This document shows positions 44,936 through 58,450 of a DNA stretch of 64,000 nucleotides, piece by piece. Below the pieces are notes generated by a model. That model had not been told where the DNA came from. It did no database searches and saw only the letters and a list, made by a program, of their open reading frames with translations. The DNA lies in the NCBI GenBank assembly GCA_021229015.1, contig CM037777.1, positions 58,807,054 through 58,871,053 on the forward strand, in the 5' to 3' direction. Made by a program: the position numbers and the translations under genes. The stretch comes from Solen grandis (lineage: Eukaryota; Mollusca; Bivalvia; Adapedonta; Solenidae). Within the stretch, counting starts at the first letter, position 1. Each line of letters opens with the position of its first letter.

Positions 44936-45950
44936 ACACACACAAAGTAAAGACTTTATTTAAAGTTGATAGAGAGTCAGTTATGGTTGTTGGCACAATA
45001 GTTTAAAAGAGTTACAGTTCTTGGACGCCTAGCCGCCATCTGTTTACATTTTAAGTTTCAAGTAAATACTATGTATAATATTTGAGTTGTGTTCGGAACC
45101 AGAAAAAAAAAGCAACGAAGGGAGATAACTAAAAAATGGGGTTAGGTAATGTTACACTTCTTGGACACTGCACTTTTCCTAGTCACCATCTGTCATTACC
45201 TTGTATAATTTTCAAGTTATGTTGCGGACAAGAAAAAACAGAATTAAACAAAGGGAGATAATTCCATAATAAGACTATGTAGGGTTACAATTCTTAGACA
45301 CTACACTTCTCCTAATCGCCATCTGTCTATATTTTTAAGTTCAAGTGAATACCTTGTATAATATTCGATTAATTTTCCGGACAAGGAAAACAGAATTAAC
45401 CAAAGGGAGATAATGCAAAATGGTACCAGGGCAATAACTCTGCAATCCTTGAGAAAACACAAATGAAATTTATGACACGCACCTCTCCACCTGATTATCA
45501 ATGTGCACACAAATTTGAACCGAGTCGGTTAACAAATGTAGAAGTTTGCATTATAAGATATTCAGAGTAAAAATAGGGGTAATAACTCCTTAATCCTTGA
45601 GATAACTCAAGTTTAAATTTATGCCCTGCACCCCTCCACCTGATTAACAATGCACACACAAAATGTGAACTAAATTGGTTAAGAAATCTGGAAGATGTTC
45701 GCGTCACAAGATATTTAGAGACGAATCAGGGCAATAAAATCTGTAATCCTTGAGATAACTGAAATGAAATTCATTTCACGCACCCTCTCCACCTCAATGC
45801 ACACACACAATTTAAACCAAATCAGTTAAGAAATGTAAAGTTCGCGCCACAAGATTTGGGATGGATGGACAGACCAACAGACCAACAGACCGACAGACTG
45901 ACTCCTATATACCCCCTCTCAAACTTCGTTACCTGGGTATAACAATTTTG
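44936..45950. repeat. degenerate ~120-150-bp repeats with a TIR-like end
   Basis: AAGGGAGATAAC, CGCCATCTGT and TCCTTGAGATAACT recur. The right end (GACCAACAGACCGACAGACTG, written here as its first part GACCAACAGACCGACAG, then TATATACCCCCTCTCAAACTTCG) resembles the right end of the element at 42,811. A satellite unit present at 45,200-45,350 is missing from the second block near 57,865. Confidence 0.5.
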
Positions 45951-46741
45951 AATCCCACACATAAATATGGGGGGAGAACATAATTCTGAATATATGTACC
46001 AGAAGAGAAGAATTTTTTAATTTTCATATAGATAAATAAGGAAACTAGACGACCCCCTTTGTGATTCATTTTTCAAGGGATCAACTTTATTTTAACAATT
46101 ATGGTAGACAGACATGAGGTGAACCCTTAAAGTTTGTGTCAAATAAAATAAAAATTTTGACCATTTTGGGTTTTACAGTTGAAGAGTTTTGAAATTTTAA
46201 GTAGAGCATATAAGGAAACGGCTGACTCCCAAGGGGCTTCATTTATTTAGGGATCACCTTCATTTTAACAATTATGGTAGACATTCATGAGGAGACCATA
46301 ATAATTATGTCTAAATTAAATTAAATTCTGACCATTGGCTTCATAGAAGAAGAATTTTGAAATTTTCTATATATAGTATATAAGGAAAATTTGCCAACCT
46401 AAAGGCCCCATTTTTTATGGGATAAACTTAATTTTTAACAATTATGCTAGAACACTATGAGGTGATCATTTGTGCTGAAAGAAATTAAATTCTGACCATG
46501 GGCTTAGAGGAGAATTTTTAAAATAAAATTATTTGGTTGCCATGGCAACCAGAGTTCTGCATGGATCAAGTTTATTTTACTAACTTTTATGGAAGTTCAC
46601 TCAATGATACATGCCAAATTTTTAAACAATTTTTATGCAGCAGGTTCAAGGAGGTGTTGTTTAAAGTAAATTGTTGACGATGCACGATGAAGGACGCAGG
46701 GTATTCTAATAGTCCTTTAGCACGTTGTGCTCTGGTGAGCT
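45951..46741 (+). mobile_element. hairpin-family element, 3' end
   Basis: Loose ~150-bp units (ACAATTATGGTAGACA, then GAAATTTTCTATATATAG) lead to GTTGCCATGGCAACCAGAG at 46,535, a near-perfect palindrome, then TTAAAGTAAATTGTTGACGA and the terminus CACGTTGTGCTCTGGTGAGC. The left hairpin arm is disrupted here (TAGTCCTTTAGCAC) but intact in the second block (TAGCTCACCTTGAGCAC at 59,212). Confidence 0.6.
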
Positions 46742-47000
46742 AAAAATGAGCTGTCATTTTTTGCCATAACTCTTTAAAATTTATACCAATGGAATTTTAA
46801 AATGAAAAAAAACCCGATCAAACCCTCATATGTTAGCTTTAACTTGAACCAGACTGATCATTTCAGACATAAGTTCTATGTATTTCTTAATTTCAAAAAC
46901 GGAAAAAGTTTGAAATTTTGGTATGCAGATAACATCAATTTTGAGAAACGCAATTTTTTCTATTTAGAAAATCGGTTTAAACTGATTTTGATCTATTATC
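46742..47000. other. direct repeat of 41,890-42,060, up to gap 2
   Basis: CCAATGGAATTTTAAAATG, TTGAACCAGACTGATCATTT and ATTTAGAAAATCGG correspond to parts of 59,250-59,514 and, more distantly, 41,890-42,060. No gene. Confidence 0.5.
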
Positions 47001-47100
47001 NNNNNNNNNNNNNNNNNNNNNNNNNNNNNNNNNNNNNNNNNNNNNNNNNNNNNNNNNNNNNNNNNNNNNNNNNNNNNNNNNNNNNNNNNNNNNNNNNNNN
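47001..47100. other. assembly gap (100 N)
   Basis: Exactly 100 N. Sequence to its left ends at a point homologous to 59,514, while sequence to its right begins at a point homologous to 34,808, so the gap separates two copies of one block. Confidence 0.99.
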
Positions 47101-48009
47101 ATAGCCTGTGAATCAGTGAAGGTGTCAATCAATTTGCATACACAGTACCCTAAACACATGCTTATCACTAAGTCATGGATGACTGCCGATTCGGATTACC
47201 TACACATTAACAGCAGGGGGCCATAAGACAATAGGAGTCTGGCTGGTCAGGTGGTTATGCGGTTGGTTCAGTATGGGGGCCAACGAAGGGGATTTCCTCT
47301 AGACAGCTCAGACATTATGTAATCAATGGATTTTATTGCCTAGAAAAAAATGTATAACCAGGGCAGCTGGGGGGGGCCAAGGCCCCCCCGGTGAATCCGG
47401 GCCTGGTCTATGTAATGATTTTAAGTGTAAACTAAAATCCTCCCTGGTCATATAAAAGTTTATAATTCCCCCGAAGCATTTGATTTTTTTTTATTTATTT
47501 ATTCCCAGGCAAGGCATAATGAAAACGTTTTCAGACACCCCCTCCTCCCATTTTTGAATGCCCTACCCCGGGAAAATTCTTCCCGGGGAACATGAAAACG
47601 TTTCTAATTTCCCGGAGGGAACTTGAAATGGGATTAGTTTGAAACGGTTACAACTTATTATTTCAAGTGGCCCCGATTCACGTTTGAACTGGGGTCACTT
47701 GAAATCATAAGTTTTACCGTAGGGAATTTGATAACGCTTTATATTCCCGGATATGGCATATAGAGACTAGTAGATACATCCATGTGCTAACGACACATTT
47801 ATGTGTAAGTTGTAAAATAAGATATAAACCTTTCCAATGAAAATACAATAAAGGCGGGGGGGGGGGGGTCATTTAAAACGTTTTCAAGTTCCCAGGCTGG
47901 GAGTGCTTCAGCATCCCTATCTTAACCTTTCTGAAAAATCGAATACTTAAAGAAATATCATGTTACATACGGTAATAGATTTGTTCATATTTAAATAATT
48001 GTAACAAGC

Positions 48010-48078
48010 ACGGCCCAGCCTGCAATCGAACCCGGTCCGCCGGCGTGATAGCCCAATGCTCTAACCACTGAGACAAAG
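48010..48078 (-). repeat. tRNA-derived SINE head (second block)
   Basis: Same sequence as 35,700-35,768. Confidence 0.65.
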
Positions 48079-49071
48079 AGTCGACTCCCTGACGCTGACC
48101 GTGACGACGCATTGTCACATAATTAATAAGTTTTACGTTTTCCTGGCGTAAAGGGAGGAGGCATTTGAAGTGTTTTAATATCAGGGGGGGGGGGGGGGGG
48201 GGAGAGGAAAGGAAAATTTGAGGCATTTGCAAATGTTTTTATGTTCCTTGGAAGGGGAATTTGAAAACGATTTTAAGTTACCGGGGAAGGAGGATGACTT
48301 GAAAACGTTACTCCGGTATGTGTCAATTTTGTTGCTTTGTGTCATGGTTGTTTAGCTGTTGATGTTAGGGATACTAATCAACTGCAATATATGTAGTTTG
48401 TTAGTTCTGTATATTTAATTTTTGATAGTTTTAAAGGAAACCAAGAATAACAAACAGTGGTAAATTTTAATAATTCAAACTAGTTTCAATCAGAAAAAGA
48501 TCTTCAGGGATATAGAACATAAATAATTACCACTGAAGTACAAACGATAAGCTCATCTGCGTCACGCGGTTTAGCTATATAAAATTTATACATGTACAAA
48601 ATTCCAATCACATACTAGTATATAAGCAATTGCTAAGTCGTATGATAAACGTATATCAATAAAAGATAGTTCCTTTCTACAATGCCATCTAATTCATTTA
48701 AATACCGCATACGAGCGTGTATGGAGTTGAATCTAATATGTTGGGTGCTTTAGAGACCTTTCTTTGGGTAAGCCTTGGTTATATGGTGTTGTTGCTACTT
48801 AAATTTGATGATGACAAATACAAATCTTCATGGAGTTGTTCTCCGTTGTTGTCTTTTTAGACGTTGTCATTTTAGTTGGTCTGTTCGAATTACGGACGAT
48901 GTGAACCACCGCCGATGTGAACCTTGGACGATGTGAACATCCTTTGGTTCTTACCCAGGACGATGAGTACCGCTTATGAGGACGATGTGAACCATCGCGT
49001 AAGACAATGTGAACCAGTTTCTAAAATCACTTTGGTGCATGTGATTTCAAGTTAAATTATCCAGGCCCGGA

Positions 49072-50594
49072 TTCACCGGGGGGGGGGGGGGGGCGAGGGG
49101 GCCTTGGCCCCCCAGCTGCCCTGGTTTTACATTTTTTTCTAGGCTATAAAATCCATTGATTACATAATGTTTGAGCTGTCTAGAGGAAATCCCCATCGTT
49201 GGCCCCCATACTGAACCAACCGCATAACCACCTGACCAGCCAGACTCCTATTGTCTTATGCCCCCCTGCTGTTAATGTGTAGGTAATCCGAATCGGCAGT
49301 CATCCATGACTTAGTGATAAGCATGTGTTTAAGGTACTGTGTATGCAAATTGATTGACACCTTCACTGATTCACAGGCTATTGTCGAGTGATACCTAAGG
49401 ACATCTCGTCTGCCGAGCGATCTAATGATTGAAGAAAAATAGGCAATTACAAAAACTTTATATCAGTAAAACTATTCTCGACAGGTGATGTTTAGGAAAA
49501 GCATAAAAATCGATTAGTATAAAATTAGCCACTAAAAACAACAACTAAGTTGGACATTAAAATGTAATTGCTATCGAAATATTTTCACTAGAGCCCAAAG
49601 AAATTATTGATTTAACGAATAACTTTGACTAAATCTAATCAACGAAATTTAAAATTCACTTTTCTCTACATCTTTAAAATTTTAAATCTTGAATTAAAAG
49701 CGGGCAATTTAACTTCCAGGTTGATGAACTTTCAGGTATGAAAAATTGCCGATTTTGTTTTGGAAAAAAAATTAAAAAGCTATTCTGCAGGGAAGATGCA
49801 TACCTATCGCTAGCCATGTAAATTAAACTTTATCAGAAATGGGTTGTGTTTCTAAATGTCATCAGCTATACTATTTTTACATAACTTGTAAGTATTATTT
49901 TAACGAAGCAGTTAAATTCTTCTTAACTAACTCTCTCAATATATAAATACAAAAGTAGGTCTATACATCATCATGTTCAGTTTTCTTATTATTTACGAAT
50001 AAAATAATAAGAATTATTATAAAATATGTGTAATTTAGATTTATGAATATAATTAAGAAATGAAAGAATTTGAAAATTGTTAACTGCCATATTTTGGGAC
50101 AATGTATGTGTAGATTATGATTACTAATTCATATTTTATATTAAATATCAACATCTGTTGTTTCTTTTGTCACTGATTAAACACTAAGAAAAAACAAAAT
50201 GTTTCAACTAAAACTAAAAATGTACAAAAAAATGACACACAAAAGGGCCCCACACCTACCCTATAACGTGCGCCTATTTTTTTTTAATGAGAATTTCTGT
50301 GTGAAGACTGCTTCCAGATCGACAATTTCACAGCCAATATCATTAAGGTCGAACCTATTCCTTTCCACATTTTTGACAAAATGATTATGTTTAACGTGAA
50401 AATTGATTTTTTTCTCAGTCTTTGACAAAACTGTCTTTTACACTGTTGAGTCAAAAACTAATGATCACAAGTCACATTTTGTGTGGGTTCAGGAAACCCT
50501 TATTAAATATTTTATGCCAGTTTGTGAATGAAAATACTAGATAAGCCCGTATTTCTTACCCGGAAGAAGTAATGCCCTTTCAGTCATATCCGTG

Positions 50595-50646
<52 letters not shown>

Positions 50647-51885
50647 CCGCCTTCCATTTCCCCCACCGTTATTTTTATTTGATTTATTTTTGATCGGGGC
50701 CTGTAAATGCAATTGTAATAAAATTTATATGATTGCACAGCAGTTATTCAATAACATGACTTTGCGCCGGTAAAAGATAACATTATATCGCTCAATGTTT
50801 AAGGCTCGGTCCCACTTGGCATTTTTTTTTGCCTCGGGGATGGGATGCATACGTACTCCCGATGGAAATAGCGTCGCGAGCCATGTGGAGTCATCGGGAG
50901 GCCTCGGGTGTACTGCAAAAAGAATTTATTGAAATTTTCCCGATGTGTTCTCGATGTTTTATCGGGAAAACAAGCCGGAGAAATATCCGCAGAGAAGCTC
51001 CGGTCAGCATTCATGGAGCTTCCGCGATTTTTTTCCTCCGATGAATACCCGATGCGTCTGTGATGTCTCGCCGAAGTATCGGGGAAGGGGATGGGGGGGG
51101 GGGGGCATTCGGGGATATTCGGCGGCCTTTCTGTGACACATTCCCGATCTTATGGTTGAATCTCATAATATTTGCAAAAAATAAATGGCAAGGGTTGAAA
51201 AACGCACCCAGAAATTAGTTTATGTTTTGGCCAGTCTTAGACTGAGACGGTCAAAAAGGCCATTGGACATTGATTGGGCATCCCCTTAAACCCCCCAAAA
51301 GTCTTCTCTTGACTTAGTCGCTTAATTCCACCATCAAATTTTCATACTCTCAATAATCTTCCCCGAGACACGTAGGATGGTTCGCAAGATCCCCTAATCT
51401 ACGGCGATATTCCCCCGATGATGTTACAAACTCAGTGAAACTCCGGGGCACCTTCGCCGATCATCGGAGGAAGTCCCCCAGTGCTTTTCCGAACATCGGG
51501 ACTCAAGGCTATTGTGTCATAGCCGAAACAACAGTGAATGTTCAACGGACCAATCCCGAAGCCTAATAATTGTCATTTTTCAATGGACTGCTCAGTCTTT
51601 TTTTGGCTCAAACATCGGGAGCCATCGGTAAAAAAAAATGTTTATTTCCACATCACCGATTTTTTTCCCCAGTGGGACCTAAGCCTTCAAGTTTCAAAAA
51701 TATATATCGGATTTAAAAACAACAACAACAAAAACCTTTTCTATTATCCCCAGATACCCCTCAGAATGCATCTCCATCACACTAAAAACCTTTTTTCCCG
51801 GGGAGCATGCCCCCGAACCCCCCTACCACTCCTATCACATTCGGATTTTGGCCCCCCCAGCAGAAAATTTCTGGATCCGGGCCTG
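49072..51885 (-). mobile_element. element B (second block)
   Basis: Ends CAGGCCCGGATTCACC and GGATCCGGGCCTG. It keeps the ~105 bp lost at 37,345 and has a 50-base poly-C tract at 50,596-50,645 in place of 29. Confidence 0.65.
50801..51687. mobile_element. element D (second block)
   Basis: Ends AAGGCTCGGTCCCACTTGG and CAGTGGGACCTAAGCCTT; nearly identical to 38,366-39,250. Confidence 0.7.
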
Positions 51886-52375
51886 TATAATAAATTTGTA
51901 TGTATGGTTTATTAGATTAGATGATGTTTGTCATGAATAGTTATTAGTTAAGTATGATTTATTTGTTATTTTGGACAAATTTTTATTTGATTTAATCATA
52001 TCAAACTAATACGAATTTTACGCAATTGGTGTTAAGACTCAGGTGATTTAATTAGTTTGTTAAATACCCTTATTTTATTTCTGGTTCAAATACCTCATTT
52101 CATCTTACCGCATTATACGCTCGAGGTTTTGATATCAACGTAATGTGTTTGAAAATAAAATAATTGGATTTCTTAAGTCATAAAAATCGATCTCGTAATA
52201 TATGGGATTGGGGTAAATCAAAGCTCAGATAGTTAATTTAACATTAAAAAAAGTATATTTTTCAATACAATATTAATGAATATCAGGGTTCACATCGTCT
52301 CCTCAAAATGGTTCACATCGTCCTGTGTGAAGGTTCACATCGTCACGGTTCACATCGTCCGTGGTTCACATCGTC

Positions 52376-54514
52376 AGGCACCCGTCTGTTCTTGACGCGT
52401 GTGCCACTGTGTTTATATTTGTCCCATATACATATTATGTCAATGCTTAAGATAAATTGTTCCTCTGGGTTCAAGCTTTTATGAATTGGTGGAAAATTGT
52501 GAGCTAGATTTTCATGATCAGACTGACATTGTTTTGAATGTTTTTTCTAATTTCATTGGTCTTCATTTTTAATTTAACTGATGTACTGCTCATTTTTTTC
52601 ATTAAATAAAGATTTAGCCGTTTATTTGATAAATTTATCTATGATTTTAATTATGTTACCAACGGTACTGGTCATTTGGGCTAGATATTAGTCTTCCAGC
52701 AAAAAAAGAGCATATGCTTTTTGTTGGGGAAAATTTTGTAAGCGATTCTGAACCGGTCAAACAGCTGTAAGACAGTTGCCACCGCAATATGCTCCGCCCA
52801 AAATGTGCTTTGGTCACGTAGGCGTCATATAGGAGCTGTCTGATCAGGGTCTCTTTTGTTTGCTGATACAATATTGTAGCTCAGTTTCTGCAATATATCT
52901 GTGGCAAAGAAAAATCCATTATTTCATAAATCATTTAAAGATCAGTCAATCAATAGTCATCAAGTTATAAATTTGAATATGAATATTCATGAGGTAAAGG
53001 GTTATAACTGCAGCTGTAAATTTGTCTACCCTTGGGCTATATACCATTCAATTCACGTCAGTATGTGATCCTTCGTGAATTTGTGGTTTATGACACTAAG
53101 AAAGCATACAGAACGCACAAAAGACTACCACGTCATCCTCAAGAGTGTTTGTATAAACGCGACAAAATATAAACTTGAAATATAAATCGGAAAACTCTTA
53201 CATATTAATGAAAGGAGCTGTGGTTTAAATTTGGAATGAAAATAATCCTTGGGATGGGGCCAATTTTGAAAAAAAAAAAAAAAAAAAAAACTTGATAGAA
53301 GTTCAATAGACATTTTAACATTTTAACTCCAGGCTTTTAAGTTTCTGACAAAAAATCTTTTTAAGTTTTTTCTTATAGATCCTAATAACTCAGTATGATA
53401 ACGTTGTGCTCTGGTGAGCTAACAAAACAACAGTCAGGCACACTGTACACTGTAAGTTTAAATTTTATTTATTAATACTAATCTTTTACTGATTACAAAG
53501 ATCTACATAACAAATAAACAAATAATTCATATGTCCATGTTGATGTTCAATTTCAGAAATGTCGCACATGGAAATATAACCACATATAAGAACACTTCAG
53601 ATAATATGGTTAAAAGCAGCCTATGTAGCTGGGTATTGTTCATTCCAGGTGCCAGGGCCTCCACTTTGTTCCCCCCTCTGCGGCCATGCCTTTAGGACCT
53701 GAAATTGGTTTCAATATTCTGAGTTACACACATTTTCATGTTTCAGTTTAAACAATCCTGCCTAACTTTTTTAATGTAATTGTCATAAAAATACAGACAT
53801 ATGTCATTGAAAACTTAAGTCTTGATTTAAAGGAATCTAAAATTGAAAGCAAAATGATTTAAAGCAAACAATTTTGTGACATCTATGAAGCAAAAGAGAA
53901 TTATCCATTTTCTGTGCAGTCTAACATGTTGACTGGTAGTTATTCCCAATTATTGCCCTATTGATGACAATTAAATGCTCTAGAATTAATCTGCAATACA
54001 TGTAGTTGGCAGTGTTGTTGTGCTGCTACCTGCTAATTCAAAACTTTAGAAACAAGCACTACAATCCAATAAACACAATGCCCTCAGTGGGATGGGGGAG
54101 TCAAGGTCATTTGAAGGTCAAGGTAACCTGACGAGTACAGTTCAAGGTGCATGTACCTGTTTAGTTTGAAGGCTGTAGGTGGAAGGACTTTTATGTTATG
54201 GTCAAAGTTAAAGTTTTGTGACAAACAGACAGACCTAAAACAACATGCCCTGATCTATTGATCTGGGGGGGGTATATAAAGTTTCGCCATTTTTGTTAAA
54301 CTATTTATACTTTAAACCCATGCTGAAATCATTGAAAAATGTAGAAACCAGATCAAACCTTACTATATGTTGTGCTTAAACTTGATTCCAAACTGTTTGA
54401 CACATTAATGACATTATTTCTATTTCTAAATTTTACAATACATGGGAAATGTTTGAATTTTCAAAGGTATGCAGAGGACATGTGAGAAACAGCAAGGTGT
54501 CTTCTATTTAGAAT
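52376..54514. other. non-coding repeat-derived sequence (second block)
   Basis: Counterpart of 39,935-42,059, with the same A-run (53,271-53,290) and hairpin-element terminus (53,401-53,420). No gene. Confidence 0.45.
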
Positions 54515-55275
54515 AAAATGGCTGAGGAAATATTGTAGATGAAATAGAAGGAGAAGATATCAGGAAACTTAATAGTGATGAGACTGAGATGCTTGAAGGA
54601 TATTTAACATATAAAGAGGTATATGATACACTTAAAAATATGAAAAATGAAAAAAGTCTTGGACCTGATGGTTTCAGTTCATTTTTTTTAAGGTTTCTGG
54701 AGTAAACTTGGATATTTTGTAGTTCGAGCATTAAATATGCTTTTAAATCAAATTCTTTCTCAAGAAATATTAAAATGGGTATCATTACATGCATACCTAA
54801 AGAAAACAAACCTAAGCATGTTTTAAAAAAAAACCTTAAGACCAATAACCCTTTTGAATGTATTATATACATTTGCATCTGGTACAAAAGCTAACAGATT
54901 GAAAAAAAGTCTTAAGCTCACTCATATCTTCAGATCAAACAGGATTTATTAAAGGTCGATTAGCATGTTTTTATACAATACTGAAACAAATGTTCAAATA
55001 TTTCAAATAAGTTCTGGATAGATGTCATAACATCATATATGTACTATATGGACAAAGTTTGAATTGATGATATTAATCAAATTTTACATATGCAAATATT
55101 TTATAATTATTGTTTATTTAATAGTAAGAATCATATCTTTTTACCCAAACTTTATAATCGAGAACTTAAATTCATTAAAGATTTAATAGATGTTAGTGGA
55201 TTTTTTTTTGATATTGAATACTTAAACAAAATTACTGAAACAAAAATAAACTAGAACTATCACTAAATGTGATTA
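54515..55275 (+). pseudogene. decayed LINE reverse transcriptase, 5' piece (second block)
   Basis: Same motifs as at 42,060. This copy is slightly less decayed: M-K-N-E-K-S-L-G-P-D-G-F-S is in one frame near 54,640-54,680, and a ~22-bp segment near 55,183-55,205 missing from the first block is retained (K-D-L-I-D-V-S-G). Confidence 0.75.
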
Positions 55276-56463
55276 ATACCCCCGCAATACTGCTTTAGAA
55301 ATGATGAAGTTATTAGGATTACTTCACTTCCTCTTATTGCGCTTGACTATTGTATGTAAGTGCAAGGGCAATAACTCTATACATACTACAGATAGAGTTA
55401 TGGTTCTTGTGCATTGCACTTCCTCTTATTGTGCTTGACCATTGTATGAAATTGTTTTGAATTCCAACCAGTAGTCTTAAAGTTAAGCTCCGGACAAGAA
55501 AAAGTAACAAAGGGCAATAACTCTGTAATTACAATAGATAGAGTTATGGTTCTTGTGCACTGCACTTCCTCTTATTGTGGTTGACAATTGTATGAAATTG
55601 TTTTGAATTCCAACCAGTAGTCTTTATTAGAAAAAAGTAACAAAGGGAATAACTCTGTAATTACTAGATAGAGTTATGGTTCTTGTGCACTGCACTTCCT
55701 CATATTGTGGTTGACCATTGTATGAAATTGTTTTGAAATCCAACCAGTAGTTTACAAGTTATACTCTGGACAAGGAAAAGTAACTAAGGGCAATAACTAA
55801 TTACTCTAGATAGAGTTATGGTTCTTGTGCACTGCACTTCCTCATATTGTGGTTGACCATTGTATGAAATTGTTTTGAAATCCAACCAGTAGTTTACAAG
55901 TTATACTCTGGACAAGGAAAAGTAACAAAGGGCAATAACTCTGTAATTCCCATAGATAGAGTTATGGTTCTTGTGCACTGCACTTCCTCTCATTGTGCTT
56001 GACCATTGTATGAAATTGTTTTGAAATCCAATCAGTACTTTACAAGTTATACTCCGGACAAGGAAAAAATACAAAGGGCAATAACTCTGTAATTACTCTA
56101 GATAGAGTTATGGTTCTTGTGCACTGCACTTCCTCATATTGTGGTTGACCATTGTATGAAATTGTTTTGAAATCCAACTTGTACTTTTCAAGTTATGCTC
56201 CGGACAAGGAAAAGTAACAAAGGGCAATAAGTCTGTAATAAGTCAAGATGGAGTTATGGTTCTTGTGCACTGCACTTCCTCTCCATGTGCTTGATCATTG
56301 CATGAAGTTGTATTGAATTGCAACTTGTGGTTTTCAAGTTATGCTCCGGACAAGGAAAATGCAACGGACCGCTGGACCGACCAACCAACCAACCAACCGA
56401 CCGACCGACCGACCACCGGGTGACTCCTATATACCCCCCCCAAACTTCATTTCGGGGGATATA
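55276..56463. mobile_element. TIR element with ~145-bp satellite (7 units), inside the LINE
   Basis: GTTCTTGTGCA landmarks at about 55,402, 55,550, 55,681, 55,824, 55,970, 56,117 and 56,261 show seven units against five in the first block. The right end has expanded GACC/AACC repeats before TATATACCCCCC. Confidence 0.65.
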
Positions 56464-57600
56464 ATTAAATGCACTTATATAGTTTAAAGTGTGCAATATT
56501 AAGTTATGCTAAGAAAAAGAAAATACAGCTTAAGCATTGTTCTGTTATTCTATTTCAGAATCCTAGAAACAATGTTTACATAAAACCTATTATTACATGT
56601 ACTGATATAAACAAGTATGTGTACAATGTATTGTCAAAAGACATTGAAAAACCTACCAGTAAAAAAAGGGTTTACACTTTCACTTTAAAATGTACTAAAG
56701 GTTAAACAAGAATATTACATAGAATGCTAGGTACTTAGTCTCTTCTTTATAAAATGAAAATAAAAAAAACAACATTAAACTAATAATAGAGTATTTGATT
56801 GATAAAATCAATAAACATTGACAAATCGTTTGTGATATTATGATCTGGAGAAACAGATAACAAATATGATTTAGTGTTTTTACAAATGAAAAAAAAAATA
56901 CTTCAGCAAGATGAAAAAAGTGATACCAACCATATGGTCTTAAATAAAACTTCAGACTAGCAATAGACATTTCTTTAAAAATACTAAATACACCGAAGCT
57001 GAAAATATAAGATGGACAATTGCAAGCTCAGTTTTAATGTAATCATGCACATTTAAAAAAAACTGTTGTATACAATACTGCCAGATATTTATGTCGCTAA
57101 TATATCATACTAAAAAAAAGAATGAAACATTCAAAATGTTGTATATATCTCTATATTTATTACCGTACTTTTACTTAGAGAAACTATAAAGTATTGATAT
57201 TAATAAAAACCAGTTATGTTTTTTTTAAAAAACGATAAATAATATATGCATAGTTATTAAAAATTATTTTTATAATACAGTGTTAGGAAAAGGTTAGGAA
57301 AATGTGGTTTACTGCTTAGACAGTGATGTCATGTTATTACTTATGTATGTACAATGTTGCCATCACTCCTAAAGATAAATTTAATGTATTAGTAAATTTA
57401 CATGATGTTATTCTCAAATTATATACAAACTATTCATGTTTTTTCTTTTTCATTATTTTTTCATATTCTGTTTATATGTTATATTAAGGTTAATTAACAA
57501 TTATATGTATATATATTGTAAGGTAGTCAGTGGGATGGATCCCCGACCCACTGCTACCTATGTGATGGGGACAATAAAATGTTAAACTCAAAAACACACA
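56464..57600 (+). pseudogene. decayed LINE, 3' piece (second block)
   Basis: Counterpart of 43,686-44,935 with additional deletions: the N-I-N-W-E segment near 56,660 and ~40 bp near 57,220 are lost. Confidence 0.6.
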
Positions 57601-58450
57601 CACACACACAAAGTAAAGACTTTATTTAAAGTTGATAGAGAGTCAGTTATGGTTGTTGGCACAATAGTTTAAAAGAGTTACAGTTCTTGGACGCCTAGCC
57701 GCCATCTGTTTACATTTTAAGTTTCAAGTAAATACTATGTATAATATTTGAGTTGTGTTCGGAACCAGAAAAAAAAAGCAACGAAGGGAGATAACTAAAA
57801 AATGGGGTTAGGTAATGTTACACTTCTTGGACACTGCACTTTTCCTAGTCACCATCTGTCATTACCTTGTATAATATTCGATTAATTTTCCGGACAAGGA
57901 AAACAGAATTAACCAAAGGGAGATAATGCAAAATGGTACCAGGGCAATAACTCTGCAATCCTTGAGAAAACACAAATGAAATTTATGACACGCACCTCTC
58001 CCCTATTATCAATTGCACACAAATTTAACCCGGTTAACAAATGTAGAAGTTTGCATTATAAGATATTCAGAGTAAAAATAGGGGTAATAACTCCTTAATC
58101 CTTGAGATAACTCAAGTGAAATTTATGCCATGCACCCCTCCACCTGATTATCAATGCACACACAAAATGTGAACTAAATTGGTTAAGAAATCTGGAAGAT
58201 GTTCGCGTCACAAGATATTTAGAGACGAATCAGGGGCAATAACTCTGTAATCCTTGAGATAACTGAAATGAAATTCATTTCACGCACCTCTCCACCTCAA
58301 TGCACACACACAATTTAAACCAAATCAGTTAAGAAATGTAGAAGTTCGCGCCACAAGATTTTGGGATGGATGGACAGACCAACAGACCAACAGACCGACA
58401 GACTGACTCCTATATACCCCCTCTCAAACTTCGTTACCTGGGGTATAACA
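57601..58450. repeat. degenerate ~120-150-bp repeats (second block)
   Basis: Counterpart of 44,936-45,950, shorter by about one unit near 57,865. Confidence 0.5.

Larger units (their letters stand above)
48893..52375. mobile_element. element C (second block)
   Basis: Facing clusters of GACGATGTGAACC near 48,895-49,016 and GGTTCACATCGTC at 52,287-52,375, enclosing element B. Confidence 0.6.
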
